Shown here in pieces: positions 25,490 through 39,372 of a stretch of DNA of 64,000 nt; position 1 is the stretch's first letter, and each line of letters starts with the position of its first letter. The DNA lies in assembly GCA_017871115.1 (NCBI GenBank), contig JAFCIZ010000002.1, positions 2,873,501 to 2,937,500 on the forward strand, written 5' to 3'. Below the pieces are notes generated by a model. That model ran no database searches, was not told the origin of the DNA, and saw nothing but the letters and a program-made list of their open reading frames with translations. The stretch comes from Cunninghamella blakesleeana. Its lineage: Eukaryota > Mucoromycota > Mucoromycetes > Mucorales > Cunninghamellaceae. The translations under genes and the position numbers were made by a program.

Positions 25490-28400
25490 TTAATGGCAAT
25501 CCATACAACAGTAATCAACGTATTTAACATCTATAAAAAAAATAATATGTAATTTTCGTTAATATCTCGTATTTTTTTTATCTCTATCTTGCCATTTTTG
25601 TAGAATTTATTTTATATATATTTACCTCTTCTGTTGCCAAACCATACGGGGAATAGGGTAGAATTTCCAGTAGCACCACCCATGAAAGCAAAGGCAACAA
25701 AGAAAACACACAATGAAGTACCAGAGTCTAAAGCTGAACTAAGTAAGTAATTATATTTCACAAACCACCCACGATAATATTTTTTCAAATACCATTGAGA
25801 TAAAAAGGTTAAGAAAATGGATACTGTTACAAAGGAAGAAGCAGAACCTGGTAAAGTTACTAATCCGATAAGGATCATTGGTACATTAACATAATTAAAT
25901 CCAACCCTAGGATAGAATCGATGAAGTAACCAAAAAGGAATTGGTAATAAAAATCCAATGAAAAATGCCCAGAGAATAATTGCATATTGTGTACCTGGCC
26001 CAAACTATAAGATAAAGGTATATATATCAGTTTATTACTATTATCATTTTTCTATGTATTGTCTTTTTTATTACTATATTTGCTTTGTTTTTTTAATCAA
26101 TGTTTACCATATTAATAGGTCCAATTGCACCCCTATAGAAAAAAAATAAAATAATAATGTCAAATAAAATAAATAAAAATAATAAATAAATATGTTTATA
26201 AACATATATATGTATGTTTAGTTATATCTCTACTACATTACCAAGTTAAAGCTGCTGCATTCATAGTTTGAAAAGATGCACCATTCCAAACATTACTTTC
26301 GGTATTAGGGTCAATTAAAATATCTCTTTGTGCTTGAATAATTGTCTAAAAATAATAAAATAATAATTATATTATGCAATTTAATAACATTGATTTTTAT
26401 TTTTATTTATTTTATTTTTAAATCATGCATACTTACAATATTAATAATATAATTAAAAATGCATCCAATGATTGTGCCTACTATTTGATGTAAAAAAATC
26501 ATTCTAGGTGATACTTTTAAATAATGTCCAATCTTGAGATCGCTAGCCATTTTTCCAGCTTGAGCTATTTAAAAATAACGTAATGTAAAATAATATAAAA
26601 CAAAATAAAAATGAATTACTAAAAACTAATAATAATCATATACACACACTTGCATGCACATATATATAATAGTTTACCGAGTGTATTGTAGCCCAAGGTT
26701 TTAAAGTACATATTGGCAACTAGGTAATGGAGATAATAATAAGAAAAAAAAATAGAATTATTAATAAATTGGAATTGGCACCACCTATACATTAATATAT
26801 TTATAAAAGCTTACTTGGTTTATAAGGGAAGAGTAAACCGCCAATAAGTTCAGCAAACACATTTAATCCGAATCCTCTTCCAGTTACAGCTTCAATTAAA
26901 TTTAAAGGTAGTGATAAGATCAACGAAATCATAATAGCAGCAATAACACCCCACCAAGGTAATTGACTTTCATTCACATATGCGACTATAATATTTAATA
27001 CAATCCCGATTAAAAATAATAAATAATACCACCAATTAGGAACCTATTTTTTTTATGATAAATATAAAATAAAAATAAATATATGGAGAATAATATGTTA
27101 GGATTTTTTTTTTTTTTTTTTTTTTGTATTTCTTAACAATAAAAAAAGAATAATCATACATGACCAAATTTATATTACCTCTTTATAAGCAGCCATTAAT
27201 TTCATATGAATATCCAAGTTTTCAGTCCCTTTTGATTTTGTAGATCTAATTGTATTCCAGATATCTTTACCATGGTACAAAACAACATGCATGATAGAAG
27301 CTGTAACAGCGAAATTAATGAATACATATGTAATAGCACCATATGTTGAAAAATGGGGATGGCCTATTTCTTCTAGTTTTCCATGATTTAAAGTATTATC
27401 AGCATTAAGGATATCACGTTGTGGATAGAGTTTGGATATCCCAGTAACTTTATCGAGGGTATAGAGGGAATTTGACAAGAAAGGAAAACTTTTAGCATTC
27501 CAAACATCATAATAATATAACAAAGGTGCAAGGATATATAAAAGAAAGATACCACCATATACATTGAGTTGTACATAAAGCGGGTAAACTAGAGGTGAGA
27601 GTGAAGATAAATAATTCCAATCAAAACTAAGTTGTAATATACCAAGTCCTTCGTTTACTATTTAAATAATATAAGTAATAATATAAATACATATCAATAA
27701 GTCACTTCTCTTCATTACATATATATATATATATATATATATATACCAGCTAAACCACCAAAAAGACGTTGAAACCAAATTGATTGTCGATTGACTATAC
27801 AAAAGATTGAAAATCCAGATACTAAAGGGAACATATATTGTGGTATAAATTCATATATAAATATACAAGCAAACGTTATATAAAAAACTTTTGCCCGCCA
27901 TTTTGATTCACCGCCAGTTGTATCAATAGTGCGAATAAGTGATATAGTTGGAAGGGAAGAAGGCCTATAAAAAAAAAAAAGGAGATGAATACAATTTTTT
28001 TTTTACTTGTGAAAAAAACCGTGTATTCAAATACCGCATTTTTTATTTATGCACATCATTTTATATTTACCATATCATATTTGCTGGATAAACAATAAAC
28101 CTATATTAAATAATTACAAAATAAACAACGTTTTAATATAGTATTATATTGTTTACCTACATATATATATATATTAAAAATTATATTATATATGTTCATA
28201 TTAACTATAACATACCTTCGAAGCTGACCTGCAATACCATCTGAATATGTAAAAAGTAAAAGTATAGAAAATATAATGCTATGATTTAATTTATATTTCA
28301 TACGATTTTTTTATTATTTTATTTTATTTTTTTACTTACAGCCTACTAGTTGAGTAGCTAATAAGAAAGCAATAGAACCCATTGCAGAGGGAGCATTATC

Positions 28401-29028
28401 ATAATACAATTGTTGAACACCTAAAACCATTGTTCCATAAGCCGAAGTATTAGCAGATGATACCATAACATAGATACATGTTAATTCTTTATGATTAAAA
28501 CTACAAGGATTTAACCATCCACCTTTAGGAAGATATTTTTCCCATGCTTTATTTATCATATAGGCTGTCATTAACATAAACGTCGTGTTTAATGGTATAC
28601 CAACAGGTTTAAACATCATTAATTGACTTACGGAAGCACTAATACATGATAGAATCTTTTATTTTTATATTATTATTTTTTTTAAAAAAAAAAAAGAAAA
28701 AGAATAGACGGCGTTTATTATACATATATACAGTCCCCTCCTTATTTTGCCTTTTCTTTTTTAAAACATAATAAAACTTTACCACACCAAGTAAAAAAGA
28801 TCTAAACGTAAAAACAATCATTGTCGGATCATCATCCATTGTAGATAATTCATTCACAATATTTATATCAGAATCTTCTTCAGTTTGTAATATAGATGAT
28901 ACATTTTCTTTTTCGTTGATTTCTTCGGTAATAACTTCAGTTATATCGATGAATTCTTTATTACTACCGTGAATGGGATTCGTTGGATCAGATTCATATT
29001 CCTTGTTATTTACTGTTCTTTTTAACAT
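25490..29028 (-). CDS. OPT-family oligopeptide transporter
   Basis: A proton-coupled plasma-membrane importer of small peptides (some relatives carry glutathione or metal chelates). Around twelve exons run from ATG 29028 to TAA 25490-25492. The first about 80 residues are acidic and Ser/Thr-rich and cytosolic (EVITEEINEKENVSS, then STMDDDPT), followed by repeated hydrophobic helices. OPT signatures seen: GGWLNPCSFNHKE (the family's NPGPFN-type block), GFSIFCIVNRQ, SFDWNYLSS, PLYVQLNVYGG, GVIAAIMISL, GFGLNVFAELI, FKTLGYNTLAQA, DLKIGHYLKVSPR, and GATGNSTLFPVWFGN close to the end. The last small exon adds a cysteine-rich tail (VDYCCMDCH). Size is normal for the family. It is divergent from elongin A, 550 bp apart. 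Confidence 0.9.
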
Positions 29029-29577
29029 TACGTTTTATACTTTATGCATAAAATAAAAAATAAAAAAAAAATTAAATAATACAATTGTTTCTACACAAAA
29101 TATAAAATAAAATAAAAATAAAATATATAAAAAAAAGTGAAATAAAAAAGCGGGAATATAGATTTAAAAAGAAAAAGAAAAAGAAAGAAAGGAATAAGGT
29201 CAAAATGAACTTGGATATTTATAAAAGGCATTTTAAAGAGGGGATATATAAAAATTTCCTTTAAAAGGCATATCAAAAAAGGCATTTAAAATCAACCCCC
29301 TTTTCAGTTTTTTTTTAAAAAAATAATCGAAAGCATTAAATAATTATTTAGTCTCGACTGTTTTATAACTCTATTATGTTGTTTAAGGAAATGATATAGA
29401 AAGAGAGAGTGATTATTTTTTTTAAAATAAATCGGTGATTTAAATCTGCTTTCAAAAGTAAAAATAAAAAATTAAAGATTTTTTACTTTTTTTTCCTCTC
29501 ATTCTCTTTTTTTAAACCTTTTAGTATATATTTTTTTATGATCTATTTTTTCTATTATAAACTGTTGTCCTCCGCTA
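29029..29577. other. Divergent intergenic region, OPT transporter / elongin A
   Basis: About 550 bp between two start codons, presumably a shared promoter region. Purine-rich AAAGAAAGAAA patches occur at 29165-29200. The 64-codon minus-strand frame at 29091-29285 is phenylalanine-rich low complexity. Confidence 0.45.
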
Positions 29578-31251
29578 ATGCTCAAGCAAGTTAAATCTTT
29601 AGTACAAATATCACAAGAAACATTAGCAAATAATATTGATGGTAAATATGCTATTGTTATTATTAAATATATATATGCATAGTTAAAATATAATAATAAA
29701 TAACAAATAATAATCTAATATCAATCATTTTTATTTTTATTTTTTAATATATGTAAAGGTTTAAGTTATGTTGGTGTTGTACCTTATTATTTATTAAAAC
29801 CTTCTTTAAAAAAGGCTTCCCCTCAGCAACTGTTCCTGATTGAACGTTTAAATCCGGTAATTATTAAACAATTCATCTTTTTATTAATCTTATATTTATC
29901 AAAAACTCTAAACTAACTTTTTATTCCCATCCTATTCTATACTAAACATATTTTATTAGCATCTCTTGCCTGAATCTAATGGTAATACTTTATAACAATA
30001 ATAAGAAAGTTTGGATCACAAATATTAACAATGTCTATATATATCTATTTTTTTTTTTTTTTATTAGAACTATGGCTAAACCATATGTTAAGTTATACTG
30101 ACTTAAGAGTTGCATATAATCAAGGGTTACATCAAAGCTCCAGTTCCTGGCGTGAACTTTATTTAGTAAATATTGATAAAAAAAAAAAAAATCTTGTATG
30201 CTATTCTATTTATTTATATAAATTTTTATTTTTTATTTATTTATTTAGAAACGATATCAGGAAAATGAACAAAGAAAGAGGGCAATTAGTGAAAAGGTGA
30301 AAAATCAGTACAATAAAATTCAAAATGAAAAAGCAGCTCGATCTATAAAAGTGATTAAAAATATTACATCAGTTCGCGGGCGAACCAACGAATCAAGTAA
30401 ATATATTTTTTTATATATTCATTACATAACAAAAGTTATAATAATGATGGAAATAAAGACAGAGAATGGTAGTAGATTAGTGCATTAATATATGTTTATG
30501 ATTTTTTATTAAAAACAGGAAAAACAACAGGAAGTAGTAAATTATTTATAGAAACACGAAAAGCTGCAAACAAAACGTAAGTGGTTATCCAAAATAACTG
30601 AACCGATGTTATTAATTATTATATACGCAATGGATTAATGATAACGATGTTAATTTATTATATTATATTTTTATTTTTATAGCAATGCTATTTATCGGTG
30701 TCATGCTCATTCAGCTGTTCATAAACACCCTTATGCTAATGCATCAATATCATATAATAATAATAATAATAATAATATAATAAATATTTCAAAACCACCG
30801 TCAAAACTAGCACAATCCTATCAATCAAATCGAGCTAAATTTGGAACACCTACTATCCTTCCTTCATCTGTTTCTCAATTAATACCACCACCTTCACCGA
30901 TTAAATCACCCAGTCTATCAAAATCCAATTCTACATCCATTTATAATTGTGCTTCAACTTATGAATATACCCGAAATATCAAACAACAACAACACCAACA
31001 AAAGGTACAAAACAAGTTACAAGTTACATACAAATATATACATATATATATGTTAATGTTTTAGAATTTAATTTCATACACTAATAGTTATAACAATATA
31101 TATTTATATGTAGGATTTTTTAACTGAATCTAATATATCAAAACCATCACCCACTTCACCAGTCAATAAAACAAGAAAACCAACTGCTATTGTAAATTTT
31201 AATATTTTTGATGAGGTACAAATAGAAATAATAAATAAAATAGCAAAATAA
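29578..31251 (+). CDS. ELA1: Elongin A (RNA polymerase II elongation factor, cullin-ligase adaptor)
   Basis: Elongin A relieves Pol II pausing and, with elongin C and a cullin, ubiquitylates stalled Pol II. About nine exons from ATG 29578. The N-terminal elongin-A domain is clear: a BC-box-like start (SLVQISQETL), NNIDGLSYVGVVPYYLLKP, SPQQLFLIERLNPHLLPES, NELW, and SSWRELYL, which links to a basic helical stretch (KRYQENEQRKRAISEKV). The rest is Ser/Pro/Asn-rich and disordered. A 22-nt exon near 29960-29981 encodes HLLPESN. The 3' end is uncertain: reading through gives TAA at 31249-31251, while splicing GAG|GTACAA to the AG at 31327-31328 would give a tail ending DELA at 31337. Confidence 0.87.
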
Positions 31252-31953
31252 TATATGTATTTTAATAATAGTAAATAGGAAAATTTACTAATAAGTATTT
31301 ATTTTTATATTACATTGCTTTTATTTAGCTCGCATAGTAGAATGGGTCTATTTTTTAATAGGGATATATATATATATATCATCTTGGATAGAATGTGATT
31401 ATTGTAATAAAGTTAGAAGATATGTACATTAAAATATCATAATAAAACAAAAAGTCTTTTGGTGAATACTTCATTTATTGATATACCATGCGAATTTATA
31501 ATGGTTTTTTTATTTATTTATTTGATTGAAAATTATTCTATTGTTATGTATATTTTTGACAAAATGGATAGAAGATTACACAAAAAAAAAGAGATTCTAA
31601 AAAAGGATAACGTACTTAAGAAATATTAAACACGAGGATTTTTTTATAATTGTTCATATACCTGTCTTAAGAATAATAATAAAATAAAAAGTAAATATGT
31701 ATATGACTTAAAATGAAATAAAATAATAAATTATATATTTGTTGTTTTATGTATGCTTTTTTACATGCTACTACGTATAAAATAAAAAATAAGTGATCGA
31801 CTATTATTACAAAAAGGAAATAGCGCTATTTTTTTTTGGCTGACTATAAATCGTACTAAATTTAAATTCTGGGCATTTTTTTTAAAAAATCTAAATTTAA
31901 AATTTTAATTTTTCTTTACTTTTTATTTCTTTGTTTTAAATAATTAATTAATA
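31252..31953. other. Tandem spacer, elongin A to class I myosin
   Basis: About 700 bp of A/T-rich sequence, containing either the elongin A 3' UTR or, if the alternative splice is used, its last few codons at 31329-31337. No other feature recognised. Confidence 0.5.
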
Positions 31954-34900
31954 ATGGCTATAAAAGTATGTTAACTCTATATATAAATTTTAATCTAAAT
32001 ATAATTTATCATCAGAAATGTATATAAAATATTCAACCGAGACTAAATAATATATTGTATATATTTATGAATTCTTTTTTTATTATTATTATTATTATTA
32101 GAAACAAGGAAAGAAAGGGGAGAAAAAAGTCATCAAGGCTAACAGGCCTGCTAAAAAGGCTGACTGGAAAGAAGGAATGAAAAAGAAAATCGTTGGTGTA
32201 GCTGACATGACCCTATTGACCAAGATTACAAACGAAGCTATTAATGAAAACTTGATGAATAGATGGCAAAACGGTGAAATCTATGTAAGTTTCGTAGTAT
32301 ATACGCTTTTTTAAAAAGAATAAGAATAAAAATTGCATCTTTGATATACACTATGGATTGTAATTAACACTAAATATATTAATGTAATTTAGACATATAT
32401 TGGGCATGTACTTATTAGTGTTAATCCTTTTCGAGACCTTGGTATTTATACTGATGAAGTTCTTTCAAGTTACCAAGGGAAGAATTTATTAGAAGTAAGT
32501 TCTATTTTTTTTATATTTTTTTTTTTTTCGAATATATAAATATACATCCCTATATTTATTTTTAAAATACAGGTATGAGTATATTATTAACAATATCCCT
32601 TATGCTTATATATATTATATTAGATGCCTCCACATGTTTTTGCTATTGCCGAAGCCGCGTTTCATCATATGATCAGTTATAAAGAAAATCAGTGTGTTAT
32701 TATTAGTGGTGAATCAGGTACGTTATATACGAAAAAAATATAAATATTAATATAAAAGGTATATACATTAAGAGAGAGAGGGAGAGAGAGGAAAAGAAAA
32801 AAGTAGGATATTAATGTGTGCTTTTTTTATTATTGTTGTTGTCATGACCATCTTTTTACTTCATTTTTTTTTCATTAGGTGCTGGTAAAACGGAAGCTGC
32901 TAAAAGAATTATGCAGTATATTGCTGCTGTTTCAGGTGATGGCGCTAATTCATCCATAAAAGAAATCAAGGACATGGTGCTGGCCACAAATCCTTTATTA
33001 GAAAGTTTTGGGTGTGCAAAAACTTTAAGAAACGACAACTCCTCTAGACATGGGAAATACTTGGAAATTCAATTTAATAATCAAGGGGAACCCGTTGGAG
33101 CTATCATTACAAATTATTTATTAGAAAAGGTAAATAATATATATACATGTTAATAAGTATAGATATTAATATATATATATATATATATACATATATTCTA
33201 TTGTAATTTTAATATAGAATCGAGTAGTAGGGCAAATTGATAATGAACGTAATTTTCATATATTTTATCAAATGACAAAAGCCGCACCACCTGAATATCA
33301 AGGTACTATAATTAAATAAATATAATGTACACGAATTTGTATACATGAACATCCATATTTAAATATATATGTTCGTTTATTTATTTAAAAATTGAATTTA
33401 GAAACGTTTGGATTACAAGGCCCTGAAAGTTATTTGTATACAAGCAAAAGTAATTGTTTGGAAGTTGATGGTATCGATGATGTGAAGGATTTTAATGATA
33501 CTTTGGTAAGTTAATATAGTAATATTCGTATTAGTAAAACAGAAAGAAAAAAGTGAATATTTTATTAATTATAAAATTATTATTATTTTTATTATTTTAG
33601 AATGCTATGAACGTTATTGGGCTTCAAAAAGAAGAACAAGATGAAATATTTAAAATGTTGGCTATTATCCTATGGCTTGGAAATCTTATGTTTGCTGAAG
33701 ATGATTCTGGAAATGCTGTTATAGCAGATATGGATGGTAAATTAATAATAAAATTTATAACAATAATATATATTTACGTATATATTAATATATACATTCG
33801 TATTTTTTTTTTTTCCATTATATTATAATTAGTGGCTAATTTCGTTGCATATTTACTTGAAGTTGATGGTGAATCACTTTCTAAAGCATTAACAAGTCGT
33901 ATTATGGAAACACAACGTGGTGGAAGAAGAGGTAATAATTTAATAATATTAAAATATAAAATAAATAAATAAATTGGAGATTAAAATAACCGTTGTTTAA
34001 TATTATTTTTTTTTTCCCTTTCGTTTTTTTTTTAATGAATGTATATTATAGGTAGTATATATGATGTGCCTTTAAATGTTACACAAGCTACAGCAGTTCG
34101 TGATGCACTTGCAAAATCAATCTACGAACGTCTTTTCGAATGGATTGTCACTCGTGTCAATGTTTCATTAGAAGCTCGTGGTGTTCCTGAATATGTGATT
34201 GGTGTTCTTGATATTTATGGTTTTGAAATTTTCCAAGATAATAGTTTTGAACAAATGTGTATTAATTATGTGAATGAAAAGCTTCAACAAATTTTTATTG
34301 AACTCACTCTCAAAGCAGAACAAGAAGAATATGTGAAGGAACAAATCCAATGGACACCAATTAAATTCTTTAACAACAAGGTAGTATGTGATCTTATTGA
34401 AGAAAAGCGCCCTCCAGGTATTTTTGCCGCTTTAAATGATGCTTGTGCCACTGCACATGCTGATTCTGGTGCTGCTGATAATTCCTTTATACAACGACTT
34501 GGATTTCTTTCAAGTAATCCTCATTTTGAATCTCGTGGATCTGGATTTTTAATCAAACATTATGCTGGGGATGTGGTCTATAAAGTAGAAGGCATGACAG
34601 ATAAAAACAAGGATGCTCTCTTAAAAGATTTATTACAACTTGTAACATCTTCAACAAACCAATTCATCTCTCATACATTGTTCCCTGAACGTATTGATCC
34701 AAATTCTAAAAAGAGACCCCCTACTGCTGGTGATAAAATTAAAGTATCTTGTAATGCGTTAGTAACTAAATTAATGCAATGTCATCCAAGTTATATTCGT
34801 ACTATTAAACCAAATGATATTAGAAGCTCAACAGAATACGATCAAAAACGTGTCCTTCATCAGGTTCAATATTTAGGGTTATGTGAAAATATTCGTGTTA

Positions 34901-37170
34901 GACGTGCTGGTTACGCTTATAGAACGGTCTTTGATAAGTTTTTGGAACGATTTTATTTATTAAGTCCAGTTACTGGTTATGCTGGTGAATATGTTTGGAA
35001 TGGTGATGCTTATTCTGGTTCTATGGAAATTTTAAAACATAATAATATTCCAACTGATGAATGGCAAATGGGAACTTCTAAAGTATTTATTCGACATCCC
35101 GAAACTGTAAGTAGTAAAAAGCAATTGATATATCGATATATATATATATATATATCCATATATGTCAGTAATTTAATATTCGTTTCTTTATAGATATTTG
35201 CATTAGAGCATATGCGTGATCGTTATTGGCATAATATGGCAACAAGAATTCAAAGAGCATGGAGGGCATACGTTAGACATAAGCATGAATGTGCAAGAAG
35301 AATTCAACGATTCTGGCGTCAAAATAAATATAATATTGGATATCTTCAAATGCGTGAATATGGTCACCAGATATTAGCTAATAGAAAGGAAAGACGTAGA
35401 TATTCTCTTCTTAGTATGCGAAAATTCACTGGTGATTATTTAGATATTAAAAATGGAACAGGTGCTACTCAAATGATACGGGATGCTATAACTTTTAGTC
35501 ATAATGAAGAAGTGATATTTAGTATGCGTGGGCAAACATTAGTAGCAAGAGCTATGCGGTCTAGTGTACCAAGTCCAAGAACTTTAGTTTTGGTATTTGA
35601 TTAAAATAAAATAAAAAATAGTATAAGTAGGGTAATTTATTAATTTGATTATTTATTTTTAATACTTTTTATAGACTAATCAAGGTTTACACATCATTGT
35701 CACAACAAAAAAAGAACAAATACTTACTATGCAAGATGAAAAAACTATTCCTTTAAATACTATTAGTGGTGTTAGTCTTTCAACACTTCGTGATGATTGG
35801 TTCGTTTTACATGTCGACGGATCTCCAGATGGAGATGTCGTATTATCATGCTTATTTAAAACAGAACTTGTAGCGCATTTATTGCAACAAACTAATGGTA
35901 GAATTAACGTGAATGTAGCAGAACAATTCCAATACAAGAAGAAAGGTGGGAAAGCGGTGACAATGAAATTTGTTAAAGACGAAATGGCAGTTGGCGATGG
36001 TATTTACAAGAGCCATGTTGTAAAGATTTGTTCTGGTGAACCTGCAAGTAGTGGTAAAGCTATATATGGAATTTTAATTCATAAAATTAATATTTAATAG
36101 AATAATCACCTATTAATTATATTTATATATATATATATATATATTTTTGTTTTACAGTTTCTGACCCACCTTGTCCAGTGAAACCTAGACCTGTTGCAAC
36201 ATCTAGAAATGTTAAAAAATCAACACCTAAGCGTACCACCCCTGCAGCTGCTCCACGCCCTACACCAACTTCTCAAGTATCTACAAGTACACCTAAAACT
36301 AATCGACAAGTTCCACCACCTCCACCTCCACCTCCTGCACCTACTACTACATCATCTTTCCCTACTTATAAAGCTATATATCCCTTTAGATCGGACCAAG
36401 ACGGCGAAATTTCATTTGAAAAAGATGATATTTTAGAAATCTTAGAAAAAGATGACAATGGTAAATATATATCTATTCATAATGATAATGAAAAAATCTT
36501 TTATCAATTATAAAAAAAAATATTTAATTTGATTTTTCTAAATATATAAATTATAGGTTGGTGGTTAGCTAAAAAAGATGGGTTAGAAGGATGGGTCCCA
36601 AATAATTATTTAGAAGAATACGTTGCACCAGTTATCGTTCCACCCCCTCGTCCTGCTGCACGCCGTCCACCACCCGCTATACCTCCAGTATCAAATAATC
36701 ATGAAGAAGCAAGACCATCATCTTCCATTTCATCCAATATCTCACCAGTTTCTTCACCCCCACCACCTGTTGTTAATCAAACTAGAACTGTACCTGTTAT
36801 ACCTGGAATGGCATCCACCCCACCACCATTATTTAATAAACCTGTACCATCTTCAAACATTAGTCCTCCTTCAGTAGCAACAAACAATACATCATCAGCA
36901 GCAGCTAATTCTACCCCTATACCCGTCATGCCAGGTATTGCACCTATTGGTCCAAACGGTGTACCACCATGGAAGGCTCAATTAGAAGCAAGAAAAGCTG
37001 CTGCTAATGGTGGAAATGCTTCATCTACACCTACTATTCCTTCTCGTCCGGTATCTTCAACTTCAACATCTACTTCTCCTCCTCCTATAGCCAATCGTCG
37101 CCCACCCCCTCCTATAGCTCCAAAACCTGTAGTACCAGCTAGACCTGTTATACCAAAACGAAATTTTTAA
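31954..37170 (+). CDS. MYO1: Class I myosin (long-tailed, actin-patch/endocytic)
   Basis: Actin motor at endocytic patches and hyphal tips. Starts at ATG 31954 with a four-codon first exon (MAIK), then about 13 further exons; roughly 1,240 residues. Order: basic N-terminus; motor with P-loop [29 protein letters not shown], and the TEDS-site Ser in GGRRGSIYDVP, the site that Ste20/PAK kinases phosphorylate in fungal class I myosins. A PAK gene lies at the right edge of this window. Two IQ motifs follow ([11 protein letters not shown] and ARRIQRFWR), then the lipid-binding TH1 domain and a proline-rich stretch (eight consecutive Pro). An SH3 domain (YKAIYPF, split by an intron before GWWLAKKDG) and a Pro/Ala-rich tail containing [14 protein letters not shown] end the protein at KRNF. 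No acidic C-terminus is present. Confidence 0.95.
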
Positions 37171-37839
37171 AAGTATGTTTTAGAAGGTTAATGATTAGCT
37201 AAAAATATGAAAAAAAAAATAAAAGTTACTTGAAAGGATAAAGCTCAAATAACTATTTAGACAAATATATTTGGAAACTATTAAATGGATTCGATATAAT
37301 AATTTATTTTTATTGAATAAAGCTCATATTTATACACATATAAAAATAAGAAGAGAAAGTAATACTTGAATATATCTATACATAGATTTTTTTTTTTTCT
37401 TCGATACCATAGAATATGTTTTAAATAGATATTCTAATATGATATTTATTTATTTTTATTTGCTCATGCTCTTTTGTTATACTAAAAAATTATCATTTTC
37501 AAAATGATTAAAAATTTAGTTATAAGGTGTAATTATTAAATGAGGGCTGATCATACAAAAAAAAAAATGGTAAAAATTGTAAACTAAAACATATACTATA
37601 TAAAAAGGGCAAAAAAGAATAGAGTTGCAGGAACAATGTTTAAGAACGAAAAAGCAAAAAAAAAAAACCCCGGCGGAAATTGAAAATTTAATTTGGGTTA
37701 TAGTTGTGACAATTTTATCGCCAATTTTTTTATAAAAAAAGGAGCGGGATTTTTGACAGTTTTCTTTCTCTTTTTTTTTAATAATAAATCTAAACCATAT
37801 TTTTAATTCATACACGCGTATATAACATCTAATTAAAAA
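37171..37839. other. Tandem spacer, myosin to CCT theta
   Basis: About 670 bp of A/T-rich sequence. A GC patch (cccggcgg, near 37668) stands out of the background shortly before the CCT8 leader. No gene recognised. Confidence 0.5.
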
Positions 37840-39341
37840 ATGGCCTTACGTGTTCCTAAAAGCACCCTTCCTCAACTTTTTAAAGATGGTTACAAGGTAT
37901 TTATAAAATCAAACATCTATTATACTTGAACGAATCAACCATTTATTCTACATTCTTTTATATTTATATATTTATATATACATATATATTCAACACGTCA
38001 TCTGATCATTTTAATCTATTTTTAAATATGTTTCTTTTAGATTCATCAAGGTGTAGATGATGCTGTTATTCGTAATATTGAAGCTACCCATGAACTTTCC
38101 GAAGTAGTCCGTACTTCTATGGGTCCTAATGGTATGTACTAAAAATAATAATTAAAAATAAAAAATAGATGGTTAAAAATACAAGAATAATAATAAGATA
38201 ATAGGAAGATTGATTTATGTTTAACTTTCATCTTTTATATACTATTATTATTGTTATTAATATTATTATTATTTAAAACTATATTATTTATCAACAGGTC
38301 GTAATAAGATGATCATTAATCATTTAGAAAAATTATTTGTTACCAACGATGCTGCAACTATTATTAGAGAATTAGAAGTAGTTCATCCAGCTGCCAAGTT
38401 ATTAGTGATGGCTTCCCAACAACAAGAATCTGAATTAGGAGATAATACCAACTTCGTTATTGTTTTTGCTGGTGCATTATTACAAAAAGCTGAACACCTT
38501 TTACGACTTGGCCTTCATCCTTCTGAAATTATTCAAGGTTATGAACTTGCCCGTGATCGTGCTTTAGAAATTTTACCAGGTAATATATATACTTATAAAT
38601 ACATATATGAGTATTATTAATATTTATCATAAGCGATATTAATAATAAAAATATTGATACTAATTATAAAAAACAAATGTTTTTTATTTTTTAATATTAG
38701 AACTCTCTGTTGATAAAACTGAAGATTTATACTCAAATGAAGAATTAAAGAAAACTATTAGAGCAGCTATTAGTGCAAAACAAATCGGTTATGAAGATTT
38801 ACTTAGTGACCTTGTAGTTGAAGCTGCATTAAATATTATGCCCAAGAATCCAAAAGATTTTAACGTTGATAATATTCGTGTTGTTAAAGTAATGGGTTCC
38901 AGTATTCATGAATCAAGAGTTGTTAGAGGGATGGTATTTGGTCGTGAACCTGAAGGTATATATAAAAGGAAAAAAGAAATTAATAAAATAGAGTTTAAAT
39001 AGGAACATTACTGCTATTTTTAATATATATATATATATATTTGTATGATAATATATGATCTTGTTACTTACATTATGTACCACCTTGTATATACTTTTTT
39101 TTTAATAGGTTCAATTCAAAATGCTACAAAGGCTAAGGTTGCTATATTTACTTGCCCACTTGATATTGCTCAAACTGAAACTAAAGGAACTGTTTTAATT
39201 CATAACGCACAAGAAATGTTGAACTTTAGCAAAGATGAAGAAAAACAAATGGAAAAAGTAATCATTCGTTTTATTTTATTTTTACTTTTTTAAAAAGATA
39301 TATACATTTATATAAAACGAGATGTATTTTGTAATTAATTG

Positions 39342-39372
<31 letters not shown>

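Noticed and set aside
36194..36877. His/Leu-rich frames in the myosin tail region
   Set aside because: Alternate-frame reading of the Pro-rich coding tail (CCA/CCT codons); the in-frame product contains the SH3 domain.
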